A stretch of 33,566 bases of DNA from Micromonospora sp. HK10 (GTDB lineage: Bacteria; Actinomycetota; Actinomycetes; Mycobacteriales; Micromonosporaceae): the NCBI RefSeq assembly GCF_000982955.1, contig NZ_KQ058670.1, forward strand, positions 1 to 33,566, written 5' to 3'. The notes under the pieces were generated by a model, which searched no databases, was not told where the DNA came from, and worked only from the letters and a program-made list of their open reading frames with translations. This document shows, one piece after another, positions 9,583 through 17,510 of the stretch. Both the position numbers and the translations under genes were made by a program. Position 1 is the stretch's first letter, and every line of letters starts with the position of its first letter.

Positions 9583-12114
9583 TGGGCGGGGCGCCTCCGC
9601 GCCGGTGCGGACGGTGGCGTGCAGCACCGCGAAGCCGTCCGGCCGGGCCAGCACCGGGTTGAGGGTGAGCGAACGCACCCGGGGTTGCTCGTCGGCGAGC
9701 CGACCGACCCGCAGCAGCAGCTCCACCAGCGCGGACCGGTCCACCGGCGCGGCGCCCCGGTGACCGCGCAGCAGCGGCGCCGCCCTCGGCTCGTCGACCA
9801 GCTCGGCGGCGTCCCGGTCGGTCAGCGGCACCGCCCGCCAGGCCCGGTCGCCGAGCAGCTCGGTCGCCACGCCACCGAGGCCGAAGCCGACCACCGGCCC
9901 GAACGCCGGGTCCTCCACCAGCTCCACCACGCACGCCACGCCCGGCGGGACCATCGGCTGGACCAGGACGTCCGCGCCGAAGAGCGGGGCCATCTCGGCG
10001 TACGCGCGGCGCAGCGCGACCGGGTCGGCCAGGTCGAGCCGTACCGCGCCGAGGTCGAGCCGGTGCCGCAACCCGGGGGCGGCGGCCTTGAGCGCCACCG
10101 GCCAGCCGAGCCGCTCGGCCGCGGCGAGCGCCTCGTCGGCCGAACCCGCCGGCACCGACTCCACCACGTCGATCCCGTACGCCCGCAGCAGCGCGGCCGG
10201 GTCGGCGCCGTCGGCCCGCAGCGCGGCCTGCCCGGCCGCCCGGTCCACCCGGTCCAGCTCGGGCAGCACGCCGGGCGGCCGACGGAGCCAGTCGGCGTAC
10301 CGGCTGACCCGGGCGAGGGCCCGGACGGCCTCCTCCACGCTCGGGTACGCCGGCACCCCGGCCGGCACCCGACCGGCGAGGAAGGTCGCCACCACCGGCT
10401 TGCCGACCGCCGCCGCGTCGGGCAGCGCGGCGGTGAAGTCCGCCTCCGGATCGGTGAGCTGGCCGGGCAGCGGCGGCGCGAAGAGCGCCACCACCGCGTC
10501 CACCCGCTCGTCGGCGGCGGCCGCGGCGAGCGCGGCCGCGTACGCGGCGGCGCCGGCCCGCGGACCGACGTCGTGCGGGTAGCCGTCGGCGACGGTGAGG
10601 CCCTGGGCGGCGCAGGCGGTCGCCGCCAGCCCGGTCAGCGCCGACGAGTTGCCGACCACCGCCACCCGCCGGCCGGCCGGCAGCGGCTGGTGGGCCAGGA
10701 GCACGCCGACGTCGAGCAGCTCGGCGACGGTGTCCACCCGGATCACCCCGGACTGGGCGAAGAGCGCGCTGACCGCCACCGCGTCCAGCGCCGGGGCGTC
10801 ACCGACTCCCGGCGGGCGGGCCAGCGAGGCGAGGGCCACCACCGGCTTGTCCCGGCCGATCCGCCGGGCCAACCGGGCGAACTTGCGCGGATTGCCGAAC
10901 GTCTCCAGGTAGAGCGTGATGACGTCGGTGCCCGGGTCGTCCTGCCAGTACTGGAGCAGGTCGTTGCCGGAGACGTCGGCGCGGTTGCCGGCCGAGACGA
11001 AGCTGGACACGCCCAGCCCGCGCCGGGACGCCTCGGCGAGCAGGGCCACCCCGAACGCGCCGGACTGGCTGAACACCCCGACCCGGCCCGGGGCGGGCAG
11101 CACCGGGGCGAGGGTGGCGTTGAGGCGTACCGTCTCGTCGGTGTTGGCCACGCCGAGGCAGTTCGGGCCGACCACCCGCATCCCGGCCAGGTGCGCGGCC
11201 CGGACCAGGGCCCGCTGGTGGGCCGCGCCCGCCGGGCCGGCCTCGGCGAAGCCGGCCGAGATCACCACCAGGCCGTGCGCGCCGGCCCGCGCGGCGTCGG
11301 CGACCACCTCCATGGCCGCCTCCGGGGCGACGGCCACCACCGCCAGGTCGACGTCGATCCCGGCGTCGGCCGCCGACGGGTACGCGGGCAACCCCGCCAC
11401 GGTGGCCGCGGTCGGGTGCACCGGGACGATCCCGCCGGTGAACCCGCCGTCGCGCAGGTGCCCCAGCAGGGCCGCGCCGACGCCCTGACCGGTGGTGCTG
11501 GCCCCGTAGACGGCGATGCCGCGCGGGGCGAGCAGCCGGGCGATCGAGCGGGCCTCGGTGCGGTGCTCCCGGCCGCGCTGCACCTCCAGGGTCGCCTCGG
11601 TGGGCGCGATCGGGAAGGTCAGGTGCACCACACCGTCGGCGAACTGGCGCTGGACCTGGTAACCGAAGTCGGAGAAGACCCGCAGCATCGCCCCGTTGGC
11701 CGGGAGCACCTCGGCGACGAAGTGCACGATGCCGTACCGGCGGGCCGCGTCGGCCAGGTGCTCGAGCAGCACCGAGCCGATCCCCCGCCCCTGGTAGGCG
11801 TCCTCCACCACGAAGGCCACCTCGGCCTCCGGTGAGGCCGGACCGAGCCGCTCGTAGCGGCCCACCGCCACGATCAGGTCGCCGGCCAGCACCACGAACG
11901 CCTCCCGGTCCCGGTGGTCGACGTTGACGAAGCGGTGCAGGTCCCGCTCGGGGATGCGCGGGTACGGCGAGAAGTAGCGCAGGTAGCGGGTGCGCTCGGA
12001 AAACCGCGAGTGCATCGCCACGATGGCCGCCGCATCGTCCGGGTGGATCGGTCGCAGCTGGACGGTCGTGCCGTCGCTGAGCAGCACGTCCACCGGTTGC
12101 TCGACAGTGGTCAC
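9559..12114 (-). CDS. GNAT plus ADP-forming acyl-CoA-synthetase-like protein acyltransferase (Pat-type)
   Basis: An 851-residue fusion. Residues about 15-165 are a GNAT domain with acetyl-CoA-binding QGRGIG (108-113). Residues about 190-480 are CoA-binding/ligase domains of ADP-forming acetyl-CoA synthetases (GIAVYGAS, GPNCLGVANT, SQSGAFG). Residues about 610-840 are the ATP-grasp domain. The stretch where true ligases carry the phospho-His (SHTG context after KPVVALKxGR) reads KPVVALASLARPPGVGDAPA, with no such His, as in Pat/PatZ enzymes whose ligase half is regulatory. The role inferred is lysine acetylation of metabolic enzymes such as acyl-CoA synthetases. GTG start three bases after the acuC stop: same operon as the opposing deacetylase. 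The GNAT is N-terminal, opposite to enterobacterial Pat. Confidence 0.85.
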   Translation of the reverse strand: MTTVEQPVDVLLSDGTTVQLRPIHPDDAAAIVAMHSRFSERTRYLRYFSPYPRIPERDLHRFVNVDHRDREAFVVLAGDLIVAVGRYERLGPASPEAEVAFVVEDAYQGRGIGSVLLEHLADAARRYGIVHFVAEVLPANGAMLRVFSDFGYQVQRQFADGVVHLTFPIAPTEATLEVQRGREHRTEARSIARLLAPRGIAVYGASTTGQGVGAALLGHLRDGGFTGGIVPVHPTAATVAGLPAYPSAADAGIDVDLAVVAVAPEAAMEVVADAARAGAHGLVVISAGFAEAGPAGAAHQRALVRAAHLAGMRVVGPNCLGVANTDETVRLNATLAPVLPAPGRVGVFSQSGAFGVALLAEASRRGLGVSSFVSAGNRADVSGNDLLQYWQDDPGTDVITLYLETFGNPRKFARLARRIGRDKPVVALASLARPPGVGDAPALDAVAVSALFAQSGVIRVDTVAELLDVGVLLAHQPLPAGRRVAVVGNSSALTGLAATACAAQGLTVADGYPHDVGPRAGAAAYAAALAAAAADERVDAVVALFAPPLPGQLTDPEADFTAALPDAAAVGKPVVATFLAGRVPAGVPAYPSVEEAVRALARVSRYADWLRRPPGVLPELDRVDRAAGQAALRADGADPAALLRAYGIDVVESVPAGSADEALAAAERLGWPVALKAAAPGLRHRLDLGAVRLDLADPVALRRAYAEMAPLFGADVLVQPMVPPGVACVVELVEDPAFGPVVGFGLGGVATELLGDRAWRAVPLTDRDAAELVDEPRAAPLLRGHRGAAPVDRSALVELLLRVGRLADEQPRVRSLTLNPVLARPDGFAVLHATVRTGAEAPRPDTGPRRL

Positions 12115-12117
12115 CGG

Positions 12118-13299
12118 TCAGTCGCGGGGGTCGTGCGGGTCGAGCCCGAGCAGCGGGAAGACGGCCCGGCGGGTGGCCGCCACGGCCCGCCCCACCGCGT
12201 CCGGCTCGCCGTTGGGTTGCCACGGCTCGTACGCCGGGTCGACGTCGTCGGTCATCCGCAGCGGGATCTCGCGCCCGGGCCGGCGCTGCGCGGCCAGCTC
12301 CCGCCAGCCCGGCGGGGTGAGGGTGGCCGGGTCGACCGGCTCGCCGGTGGCCACCGCGAGCAGGTGAGTCCACGCCCGGGGCACCACCTCGACCAGGGCG
12401 TACCCACCACCGCCGGTGGCCACCCAGCGCCCCTCGCACAGCTCGTCGGCGAGCGCCCGCAGGGCCAGGTAGGTGGCGCGCTGCCCGTCGACGGAGAGGT
12501 GCAGGTCGGCCAGGGGGTCCAGCCGGTGCCCGTCGGCCCCGCACTGGGTGACCAGGAGCTGCGGCCGGAACGCGCGCAGCACCGACGGCACGACGGCGTG
12601 GAAGGCGCGCTGCCAGCCGGCGTCCCCGATGCCCGGCGGGAGCGGCAGGTTCACCGCGCTGCCCTCGGCGCCCGGCCCGCCGGTCTCGTCCGGGAACCCG
12701 GTGCCGGGGAAGAGCGCCAGCGGCGTCTCGTGCAGGCTGATCGTGAGCACCCGCGGATCCCGGTAGAAGATCTCCTGCACGCCGTCGCCGTGGTGCACGT
12801 CCACGTCCACGTACGCGATCCGTTCCGCGCCGAGGTCGAGCAGGCGGGCGATGGCCACCGCCGGGTCGTTGTAGACGCAGAACCCGGAGGCCCGGGCCGG
12901 CATGGCGTGGTGCAGCCCGCCGGCCACGTTGACCGCCCGGCGGGCCTCGCCCCGCCACACCGCCTCAGCGGCGGCCACGCTGGCCCCGGCGATCAGCGCG
13001 CTGGCCTCGTGCATCCCGTCGAAGACCGGATTGTCGGAGGTGCCCAGGCCGAAGCCGGCGAAGAGCGGATCGCGGGGCGCGGCGCGTACCGCGTCCAGGT
13101 AACGGGGGTCGTGCACCCGGGTCAGCAGCGCGTCGTCGGCGGGCTCCGGCTTGACCAGCCGCACCCCGGGCCGGTCGAGCACCCCGAGGTCGCGGGCGAG
13201 CGCCATGGTCAGCTCGACCCGGACCGGGTCCAGCGGATGGTCACCCATGTCGTAGGCGAGCAGGGCCTCGTCCCAGACCACCACGGTGTCGTCGGCCAT
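12118..13299 (-). CDS. acuC: AcuC-type class I histone-deacetylase-like protein deacetylase
   Basis: A 393-residue zinc amidohydrolase that removes acetyl groups from lysines of proteins such as acetyl-CoA synthetase. Signatures are AGGLHHAMPARASGFCVYND (tandem His 130-131, general base), the metal site DVDVHHGDG (165-173), and QCGADGHRLDPLADLHLS supplying another metal Asp, followed by GGGGY with the transition-state Tyr. Length matches AcuC. ATG 13299 begins the family-typical MADDTVVVWDEALLAYD; upstream reading in frame is antisense to the rhodanese gene. The next gene encodes the candidate acetyltransferase, giving a writer-eraser pair; the rhodanese gene precedes it by 38 bases. Confidence 0.95.
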   Translation of the reverse strand: MADDTVVVWDEALLAYDMGDHPLDPVRVELTMALARDLGVLDRPGVRLVKPEPADDALLTRVHDPRYLDAVRAAPRDPLFAGFGLGTSDNPVFDGMHEASALIAGASVAAAEAVWRGEARRAVNVAGGLHHAMPARASGFCVYNDPAVAIARLLDLGAERIAYVDVDVHHGDGVQEIFYRDPRVLTISLHETPLALFPGTGFPDETGGPGAEGSAVNLPLPPGIGDAGWQRAFHAVVPSVLRAFRPQLLVTQCGADGHRLDPLADLHLSVDGQRATYLALRALADELCEGRWVATGGGGYALVEVVPRAWTHLLAVATGEPVDPATLTPPGWRELAAQRRPGREIPLRMTDDVDPAYEPWQPNGEPDAVGRAVAATRRAVFPLLGLDPHDPRD

Positions 13300-13337
13300 A
13301 CCGCCATGGTCGCACGGGTACCCGCCGCCCGCGCTGG

Positions 13338-14195
13338 TCAGGGCGGCGGTGTCGCGCCGGTGGCCACCGGCCGGTCCGGGTCGGCCACCCAGTTGCTCCA
13401 CGACCCGACGTACAGCGCGGCGTCCGGGCGGCCGGCGAGGTGCAGGGCCAGCACGGCCTGCGCGGCGGTCACCCCGGAGCCGCAGTACGCCCCGACCGGT
13501 GTGTCCCCGGCCACCCCGGCGGCGGTGAACCTGTCGCGCAGCGCCCCGACTGCGGGGAACCGGCCGTCGGTGACGTACTCGGGGGCGGGCAGGTTGACCG
13601 CCCCCGGCACGTGGCCGGCCACCGGGTCGACCGGCTCGGTCTCGCCCCGGTAGCGCGGGGCCGCCCGCACGTCCAGCAGCACCCCGGCGTCGGCGGCGGC
13701 CAGCCGGGCGGCCTCGGCGGCGTCGAGCACCGGCAGCGCGCCCGGCGCGACGGTGACGTCTCCCGGTGTCGGGGCGGGCGCCTCGGTGGAGACGGGCCGG
13801 CCGGCGGCGACCCAGGCGGGAAAGCCGCCGTGCAGCACCCGGACCGGCCGGTGACCCGCCCAGCGCAGCGTCCACCAGGCGCGGGCGGCGGCCATGCCGT
13901 CGCCGCCGTCGTACACCACCACGGGGTGACCCGCGCGGACGCCGGCGGCCCGCAGCGCGGCCTGCAGGGCCGCCGGGTCGGGCAGCGGGTGCCGCCCGGC
14001 AGGGCCGGGCGGGCCGCACAGCTCGGTGTCGAGGTCGACGAAGACGGCGCCGGGCAGGTGCCCGGCGCGGTAGTCGTCGCGGCCGGGCGGCCCGGCCAGC
14101 CGCCAGCGGACGTCGAGCAGGACGGGCGGGTCGGCGTGGTCGAGCTCGGCGGCGAGCCGGTCGGGCTCGACCAGCAGGTCAGCGGTTCCGGACAT
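13338..14195 (-). CDS. Tandem-rhodanese sulfurtransferase (thiosulfate/3-mercaptopyruvate type)
   Basis: A 285-residue protein with two rhodanese domains (about 10-135 and 155-280). The C-terminal domain holds the active-site loop CGSGVTA with Cys238, which carries the persulfide; the N-terminal domain has DGGDGM in the equivalent loop and no Cys, as in SseA/TST enzymes. CGSGVTA is typical of the SseA group, which often uses 3-mercaptopyruvate. It would supply sulfane sulfur or detoxify cyanide. First gene of a minus-strand unit with acuC (38-base gap) and the acyltransferase. Divergent from dtxR across 99 bp. Confidence 0.9.
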   Translation of the reverse strand: MSGTADLLVEPDRLAAELDHADPPVLLDVRWRLAGPPGRDDYRAGHLPGAVFVDLDTELCGPPGPAGRHPLPDPAALQAALRAAGVRAGHPVVVYDGGDGMAAARAWWTLRWAGHRPVRVLHGGFPAWVAAGRPVSTEAPAPTPGDVTVAPGALPVLDAAEAARLAAADAGVLLDVRAAPRYRGETEPVDPVAGHVPGAVNLPAPEYVTDGRFPAVGALRDRFTAAGVAGDTPVGAYCGSGVTAAQAVLALHLAGRPDAALYVGSWSNWVADPDRPVATGATPPP

Positions 14196-14294
14196 GCGGT
14201 CCAGTCAACACCATCCGGGCAGCGACCTCGCGGTTCGGCGGCGGTCGATCGTCGGTGGTCCGGGGTAGCATCGATCGCTGGGAGGCCACTGATC

Positions 14295-14981
14295 GTGAAG
14301 CACGACCTTGTTGACACCACCGAGATGTACCTGCGCACCATCCTCGAGCTGGAAGAGGAGGGGGTGCCGCCGCTGCGTGCCCGGATCGCCGAGCGGCTCA
14401 AGCAGAGTGGCCCCACCGTCAGCCAGACCGTCGCCCGGATGGAACGCGACGGCCTGCTCACCGTCGAGGGCGACCGGCACCTGACGCTCACGCCGCAGGG
14501 GCGCAGCTCCGCGGTCTCGGTGATGCGCAAGCACCGGCTTGCCGAGCTGCTGCTGGTCAATGTGATCGGGATGCCCTACGAGGAGGCCCACGAGGAGGCC
14601 TGCCGGTGGGAGCACGTGATGAGCGACGCGGTGGAGAAGCGGGTCTACGACCTGCTGAACCGCCCGACCCGCTCGCCGTACGGCAACCCGATCCCCGGGC
14701 TGGAGGAGCTGGGCGAGGCCGGTCAGCCGGAGACCGAGCCGGCGGAGGGCGAGCGGAACCTGGCCTTCCCGGGGCTCTCCGGCCAGGTCGTGGTGCGGCG
14801 GATCTGCGAGAGCGTGCAGACCGACGCGGACGTGCTGCGGCAGTTGCACGCGGCCGGCGTCGACCCGGGCGCCACGGTCACCGTGGCCCAGGAGCGCGAC
14901 GGGGTGTCCATCGACCGCTCCGGTGACCGGGTCCGGCTGCCCCGCGAGGTGGCCTCCCGGGTGTTCGTCGCCGCCCACTGA
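14295..14981 (+). CDS. ideR: DtxR/IdeR-family iron-dependent repressor
   Basis: A 228-residue metal-activated repressor. Winged helix (about 1-70) with recognition helix SGPTVSQTVARMERDGLL. All ligands of the IdeR/DtxR metal sites are present, shifted by one: Met11, His80, Glu84, His99, Cys103, Glu106 and His107, in KHRLAELLL and YEEAHEEACRWEHVMSD. The C-terminal SH3-like domain (about 150-228) is complete. With Fe(II) it would repress siderophore and iron-uptake genes and activate storage. Start GTG 14295 has GGAGG nine bases upstream; the N terminus (HDLVDTTEMYLRTILELEEEG) matches the family. No 19-bp iron box is recognisable in its own upstream region, so autoregulation is not shown. Confidence 0.95.
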   Translation: MKHDLVDTTEMYLRTILELEEEGVPPLRARIAERLKQSGPTVSQTVARMERDGLLTVEGDRHLTLTPQGRSSAVSVMRKHRLAELLLVNVIGMPYEEAHEEACRWEHVMSDAVEKRVYDLLNRPTRSPYGNPIPGLEELGEAGQPETEPAEGERNLAFPGLSGQVVVRRICESVQTDADVLRQLHAAGVDPGATVTVAQERDGVSIDRSGDRVRLPREVASRVFVAAH

Positions 14982-14996
14982 CCCGACGGTTTCCGA

Positions 14997-15037
14997 CCGG
15001 CTCGCTGATCCGGCGGTTCGCTGAGCCGGCGGTCAGA
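14997..15037. terminator. Weak hairpin between dtxR and the lipoprotein gene
   Basis: In the 51-bp gap of these convergent genes GACC-GGCTC pairs with GAGCC-GGTC around a 3-base bulge. It also contains the direct repeat CCGGCGGT. Much weaker than the other hairpins in the window. Confidence 0.3.
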
Positions 15038-15581
15038 ACTTGCGGGTGTCCAGCGCCTGGGCCAGGGCGACCAGCCGCGCGGCCATCTTCTCCGCCTGCG
15101 CCGCCGTGCCGCCGTGCGGGCCGGTCCACCGCAGGGTGACCAGTCGCCCCTCGGTGGCGAGCCAGCCCACCTCGGCCGCCGGGCCGGCCCGGCCGGCCTT
15201 CGGCAGGGTCTGCCGGTAGGCGATCTTTCCCAGCTTGGTGACCTTCTTCGCGCCCCGGGGCAGCACGTCCATGGTGAAGCCCGAGGTGTCGATCGAGGTG
15301 TCGGTGACGGTCAGGGTCAACTCCGGCAGCAGGGCCCGCTCGGCGCGTACCACGCAGGCGTGCGTGTCGCCCTTGTCCACCGCGGCGGCCACGTCGAACT
15401 TCCCGCCGGTGTGCTTGGCGATCACCGAGAAGTCGAGCAGCCGGCAGGCGCCGCCCGACGAGGCCGCCGCCATCTCGACCGTGGCCGGTTCCGCCGCCGG
15501 CATCGCCACCCGCGGGGCCTCCGCCGCGCAGCCGGCGGTCAGCAGTACGGCGACAGCGGCGAGCCCGGTCCTGGCGTGCAC
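15033..15581 (-). CDS. Secreted lipoprotein of unknown function
   Basis: A 182-residue protein with a lipoprotein signal peptide: short basic start, hydrophobic core and lipobox LTAGC (Cys18), so it should be acylated and anchored outside the membrane. The mature part has paired-Cys candidates (Cys46 and Cys75 region: GACRLLDF and THACVV) that may form a disulfide, as in DUF3558-like mycobacterial lipoproteins, and ends in a helix (AQAEKMAARLVALAQALD). I recognise no catalytic motif. The GTG start has GGAGG eight bases upstream. Confidence 0.75.
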   Translation of the reverse strand: MHARTGLAAVAVLLTAGCAAEAPRVAMPAAEPATVEMAAASSGGACRLLDFSVIAKHTGGKFDVAAAVDKGDTHACVVRAERALLPELTLTVTDTSIDTSGFTMDVLPRGAKKVTKLGKIAYRQTLPKAGRAGPAAEVGWLATEGRLVTLRWTGPHGGTAAQAEKMAARLVALAQALDTRKF

Positions 15582-15676
15582 GTGGGAGACCTCCGCGGTT
15601 GTCGGCGGGGGGTGCCCACCGGATGTCCGTCGGACACCGTACGGGCAACCGTGCCGGCGCGGAAGACCCGGGGCCG

Positions 15677-15919
15677 TCAGTCCGTCACGTACGGGCAGTG
15701 CCGGCAGCCGCGACCGCAGCAGGTGCCCCGGCGGGCCAGGAAGCCGGCGGTGAGCACGAACAGGCCGGTTGCCGGGTCGAGGTAGCCGGCCTCCCCGGCG
15801 GTGAGGGCGGCGGCGTGCACGGCCAGGATCCGCGCCCGGCCGGGGTGTTCCGGCGAGAGCCGGGACGGGTGCGGCTCGGTCAGCGGCCGGTCCGCCAGGG
15901 GTCGTCGCTCTCCGGTCAC
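15677..15919 (-). CDS. DUF5522 small Cys-rich protein
   Basis: An 80-residue protein. The body HPSRLSPEHPGRARILAVHA and YLDPATGLFVLTAGFLARRG is followed by the C-terminal cysteine knot CCGRGCRHCPY (four Cys plus His), the DUF5522 hallmark, which looks like a metal or Fe-S site. It has no known function. It lies 22 bases after the asparaginase gene on the same strand and is probably cotranscribed. The start is GTG 15919. Confidence 0.85.
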   Translation of the reverse strand: MTGERRPLADRPLTEPHPSRLSPEHPGRARILAVHAAALTAGEAGYLDPATGLFVLTAGFLARRGTCCGRGCRHCPYVTD

Positions 15920-15941
15920 CGGCCGAGTTTACGGAGACGAC

Positions 15942-16919
15942 TCAGCCGTGCCGGGCGAAGGCCGCCGCGACCGCCGCCCGGTCCGCTCCCCCGGCCAGCA
16001 GCATCCGCAGCAGCACCTTCGCCTTGTACGGGTCGAGCAGCCCGCCCCGGATCAGGCCGCGCCGGCCCAGGTCGGTCTCCGAGCCGACCGCGCCGTAGGT
16101 GTGCCGCAGCACCGACCCGGCCCCGGTGCGCGAGGTCAGCACCACCGGGATCCGTTCGGCGAGCGCGCCGAGTACCGGGGCGAACGCGGGCGGCACGTGC
16201 CCGACCCCGAAGCCGGCCACCACCAGGCCGTCGAGGTCGACGACGAGCCGGTCGAGCAGCGCCGGGTCGTCGTCGAGGGTGACGGTGTGCAGCGCCACCC
16301 GGGTGGTGGCGAGCCGGTCGGCGTCCACCGGCGGCAACGGGGCGTGCCGGGACGGCCGGGTGAGCAGGCGTACCTCTCCCTCGATCACGTGGCCGAGCGG
16401 CCCGGCGTTGGGCGAGGCGAAGGTGGCCGTACTGGTGCTGTGGGTCTTGCGGACGAACCGGGCGGCGTGGATCTCGTCGTTGACCGCGACCAGCACGCCG
16501 AGGTCCCGCGCGGCCGGCGCGGCGGCGACCCGGACGGCGGCGAGCAGGTTGGCCGGGCCGTCCGGCCCGGCGAGGGTGGGGTTGCGCATGGCGCCGGTGA
16601 GCACCAGCGGCGCCGGGTGCGGCCAGACCAGGTCGGCCAGGAACGCGGTCTCCTCCAGCGTGTCGGTGCCCTGGGTGACCACCACGCCCGTCGCGCCGCC
16701 GGTGACGGCCGCGCCGGCGGCGTCGACCAGGTCCAGGATCTGCCGGTACGCCAGGGCGGCGCTGGGCACCGCCTCGACGTCGCGCACGTCGAGCGGGATC
16801 CCGGCGAGCCCGGGTACGGCGGCGGTGAGGTCGGCGCCGGTGAGCCGGCTGACCACGCCCTGCGCCCCGGTCCCGGCCATGGCGATGGTGCCGCCGAGGG
16901 TGTAGAGAGCGACGTGCAC
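15942..16919 (-). CDS. L-asparaginase (type I/II amidohydrolase)
   Basis: A 325-residue enzyme hydrolysing asparagine to aspartate and ammonia. The first catalytic motif is YTLGGTIAM with nucleophile Thr11; the second is TQGTDTLEET (Thr85, Asp86), with Gln where HGTDT is usual. GAMRNPTLAGPDGPANL and NDEIHAARFVRKTHSTST complete the core. By eye the Lys of the E. coli enzyme (Lys162) aligns with a Pro here. No signal peptide, so cytoplasmic. The start GTG 16919 has GGAGGAAG seven bases upstream, preferred over ATG 16952 whose reading passes through that site. Likely cotranscribed with the DUF5522 gene. Confidence 0.9.
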   Translation of the reverse strand: MHVALYTLGGTIAMAGTGAQGVVSRLTGADLTAAVPGLAGIPLDVRDVEAVPSAALAYRQILDLVDAAGAAVTGGATGVVVTQGTDTLEETAFLADLVWPHPAPLVLTGAMRNPTLAGPDGPANLLAAVRVAAAPAARDLGVLVAVNDEIHAARFVRKTHSTSTATFASPNAGPLGHVIEGEVRLLTRPSRHAPLPPVDADRLATTRVALHTVTLDDDPALLDRLVVDLDGLVVAGFGVGHVPPAFAPVLGALAERIPVVLTSRTGAGSVLRHTYGAVGSETDLGRRGLIRGGLLDPYKAKVLLRMLLAGGADRAAVAAAFARHG

Positions 16920-17099
16920 GGGGTTTCTTCCTCCGGATACCAGGTTGATCATGGACACTAGCGGACCGGGCGTCGTGAACCCCCGGCCGCCCACCGGGCA
17001 TGAACGGATGTGACCACGGTCCGCCGGGCCGACGCCCACGACGCGCCGGATGCGGGACTTCGCGGTCGACTGAAAACCGGCAAGATTTTTGCGCACCGC

Positions 17100-17126
17100 T
17101 GTCGAATCCGGCCCGACCCGTCCGTC
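17100..17126 (+). promoter_or_regulatory. Candidate ECF42-dependent promoter
   Basis: TGTCGA (17100-17105), a 17-bp spacer and CGTC (17123-17126; another CGTC at 17119-17122) stand about 43 bases upstream of the YciI start. ECF42 promoters are described as TGTCGA at -35 and CGA/TC-type at -10. The fit suggests autoregulation of the YciI-sigma operon. Confidence 0.65.
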
Positions 17127-17168
17127 GGTGAGGCAGAAGAGGGAAACGACAACCTCAAGGAGAATCCG

Positions 17169-17510
17169 ATGGCCCAGTACGCAGTCCTCGTCTACTCGCC
17201 CGCGCCCGCCGACCCGATGCAGATGACCCCCGACTACCTGGCTCTGCTGGAGCGGTACGGGGACCAGGTCGCCGAGCTGGGCGGGCAGATCGTCACGGGC
17301 TTCGCGCTCCAGCCCAGCACCACCGCCACGGCGATCCGCGGCGACGTGGTCACCGACGGCCCGTTCATCGAGGCCAAGGAGGTCGTCGCCGGGTTCTTCA
17401 TCCTGGAGGCGCCCGACCTGGACGTGGCCCTGAAGATCGCCAAGGCGAACCCGGCCACCACCGACGGCGGGGTCGAGGTCCGGCCGCTCTTCCAGCCACC
17501 GGCCGAGTGA
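17169..17510 (+). CDS. YciI-like DGPF-domain protein (ECF42 partner)
   Basis: A 113-residue protein with the ferredoxin-like YciI fold: beta strand QYAVLVYSPA, helix, and the diagnostic DGPF motif (residues 63-66) inside VTDGPFIEAKE, then the strand VVAGFFILEA. Genes of this type regularly sit beside ECF42 sigma factors; their biochemical activity is unknown. ATG 17169 with AAGGAG six bases upstream. Its TGA overlaps the sigma factor GTG by four bases, so the two are coupled. Upstream is a matching ECF42-type promoter. Confidence 0.9.
   Translation: MAQYAVLVYSPAPADPMQMTPDYLALLERYGDQVAELGGQIVTGFALQPSTTATAIRGDVVTDGPFIEAKEVVAGFFILEAPDLDVALKIAKANPATTDGGVEVRPLFQPPAE

Noticed and set aside
12118..14019. 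AcuC fused to about 240 N-terminal residues
   Set aside because: The extension is antisense to the rhodanese gene and Arg/Gly filler; AcuC begins normally at 13299.
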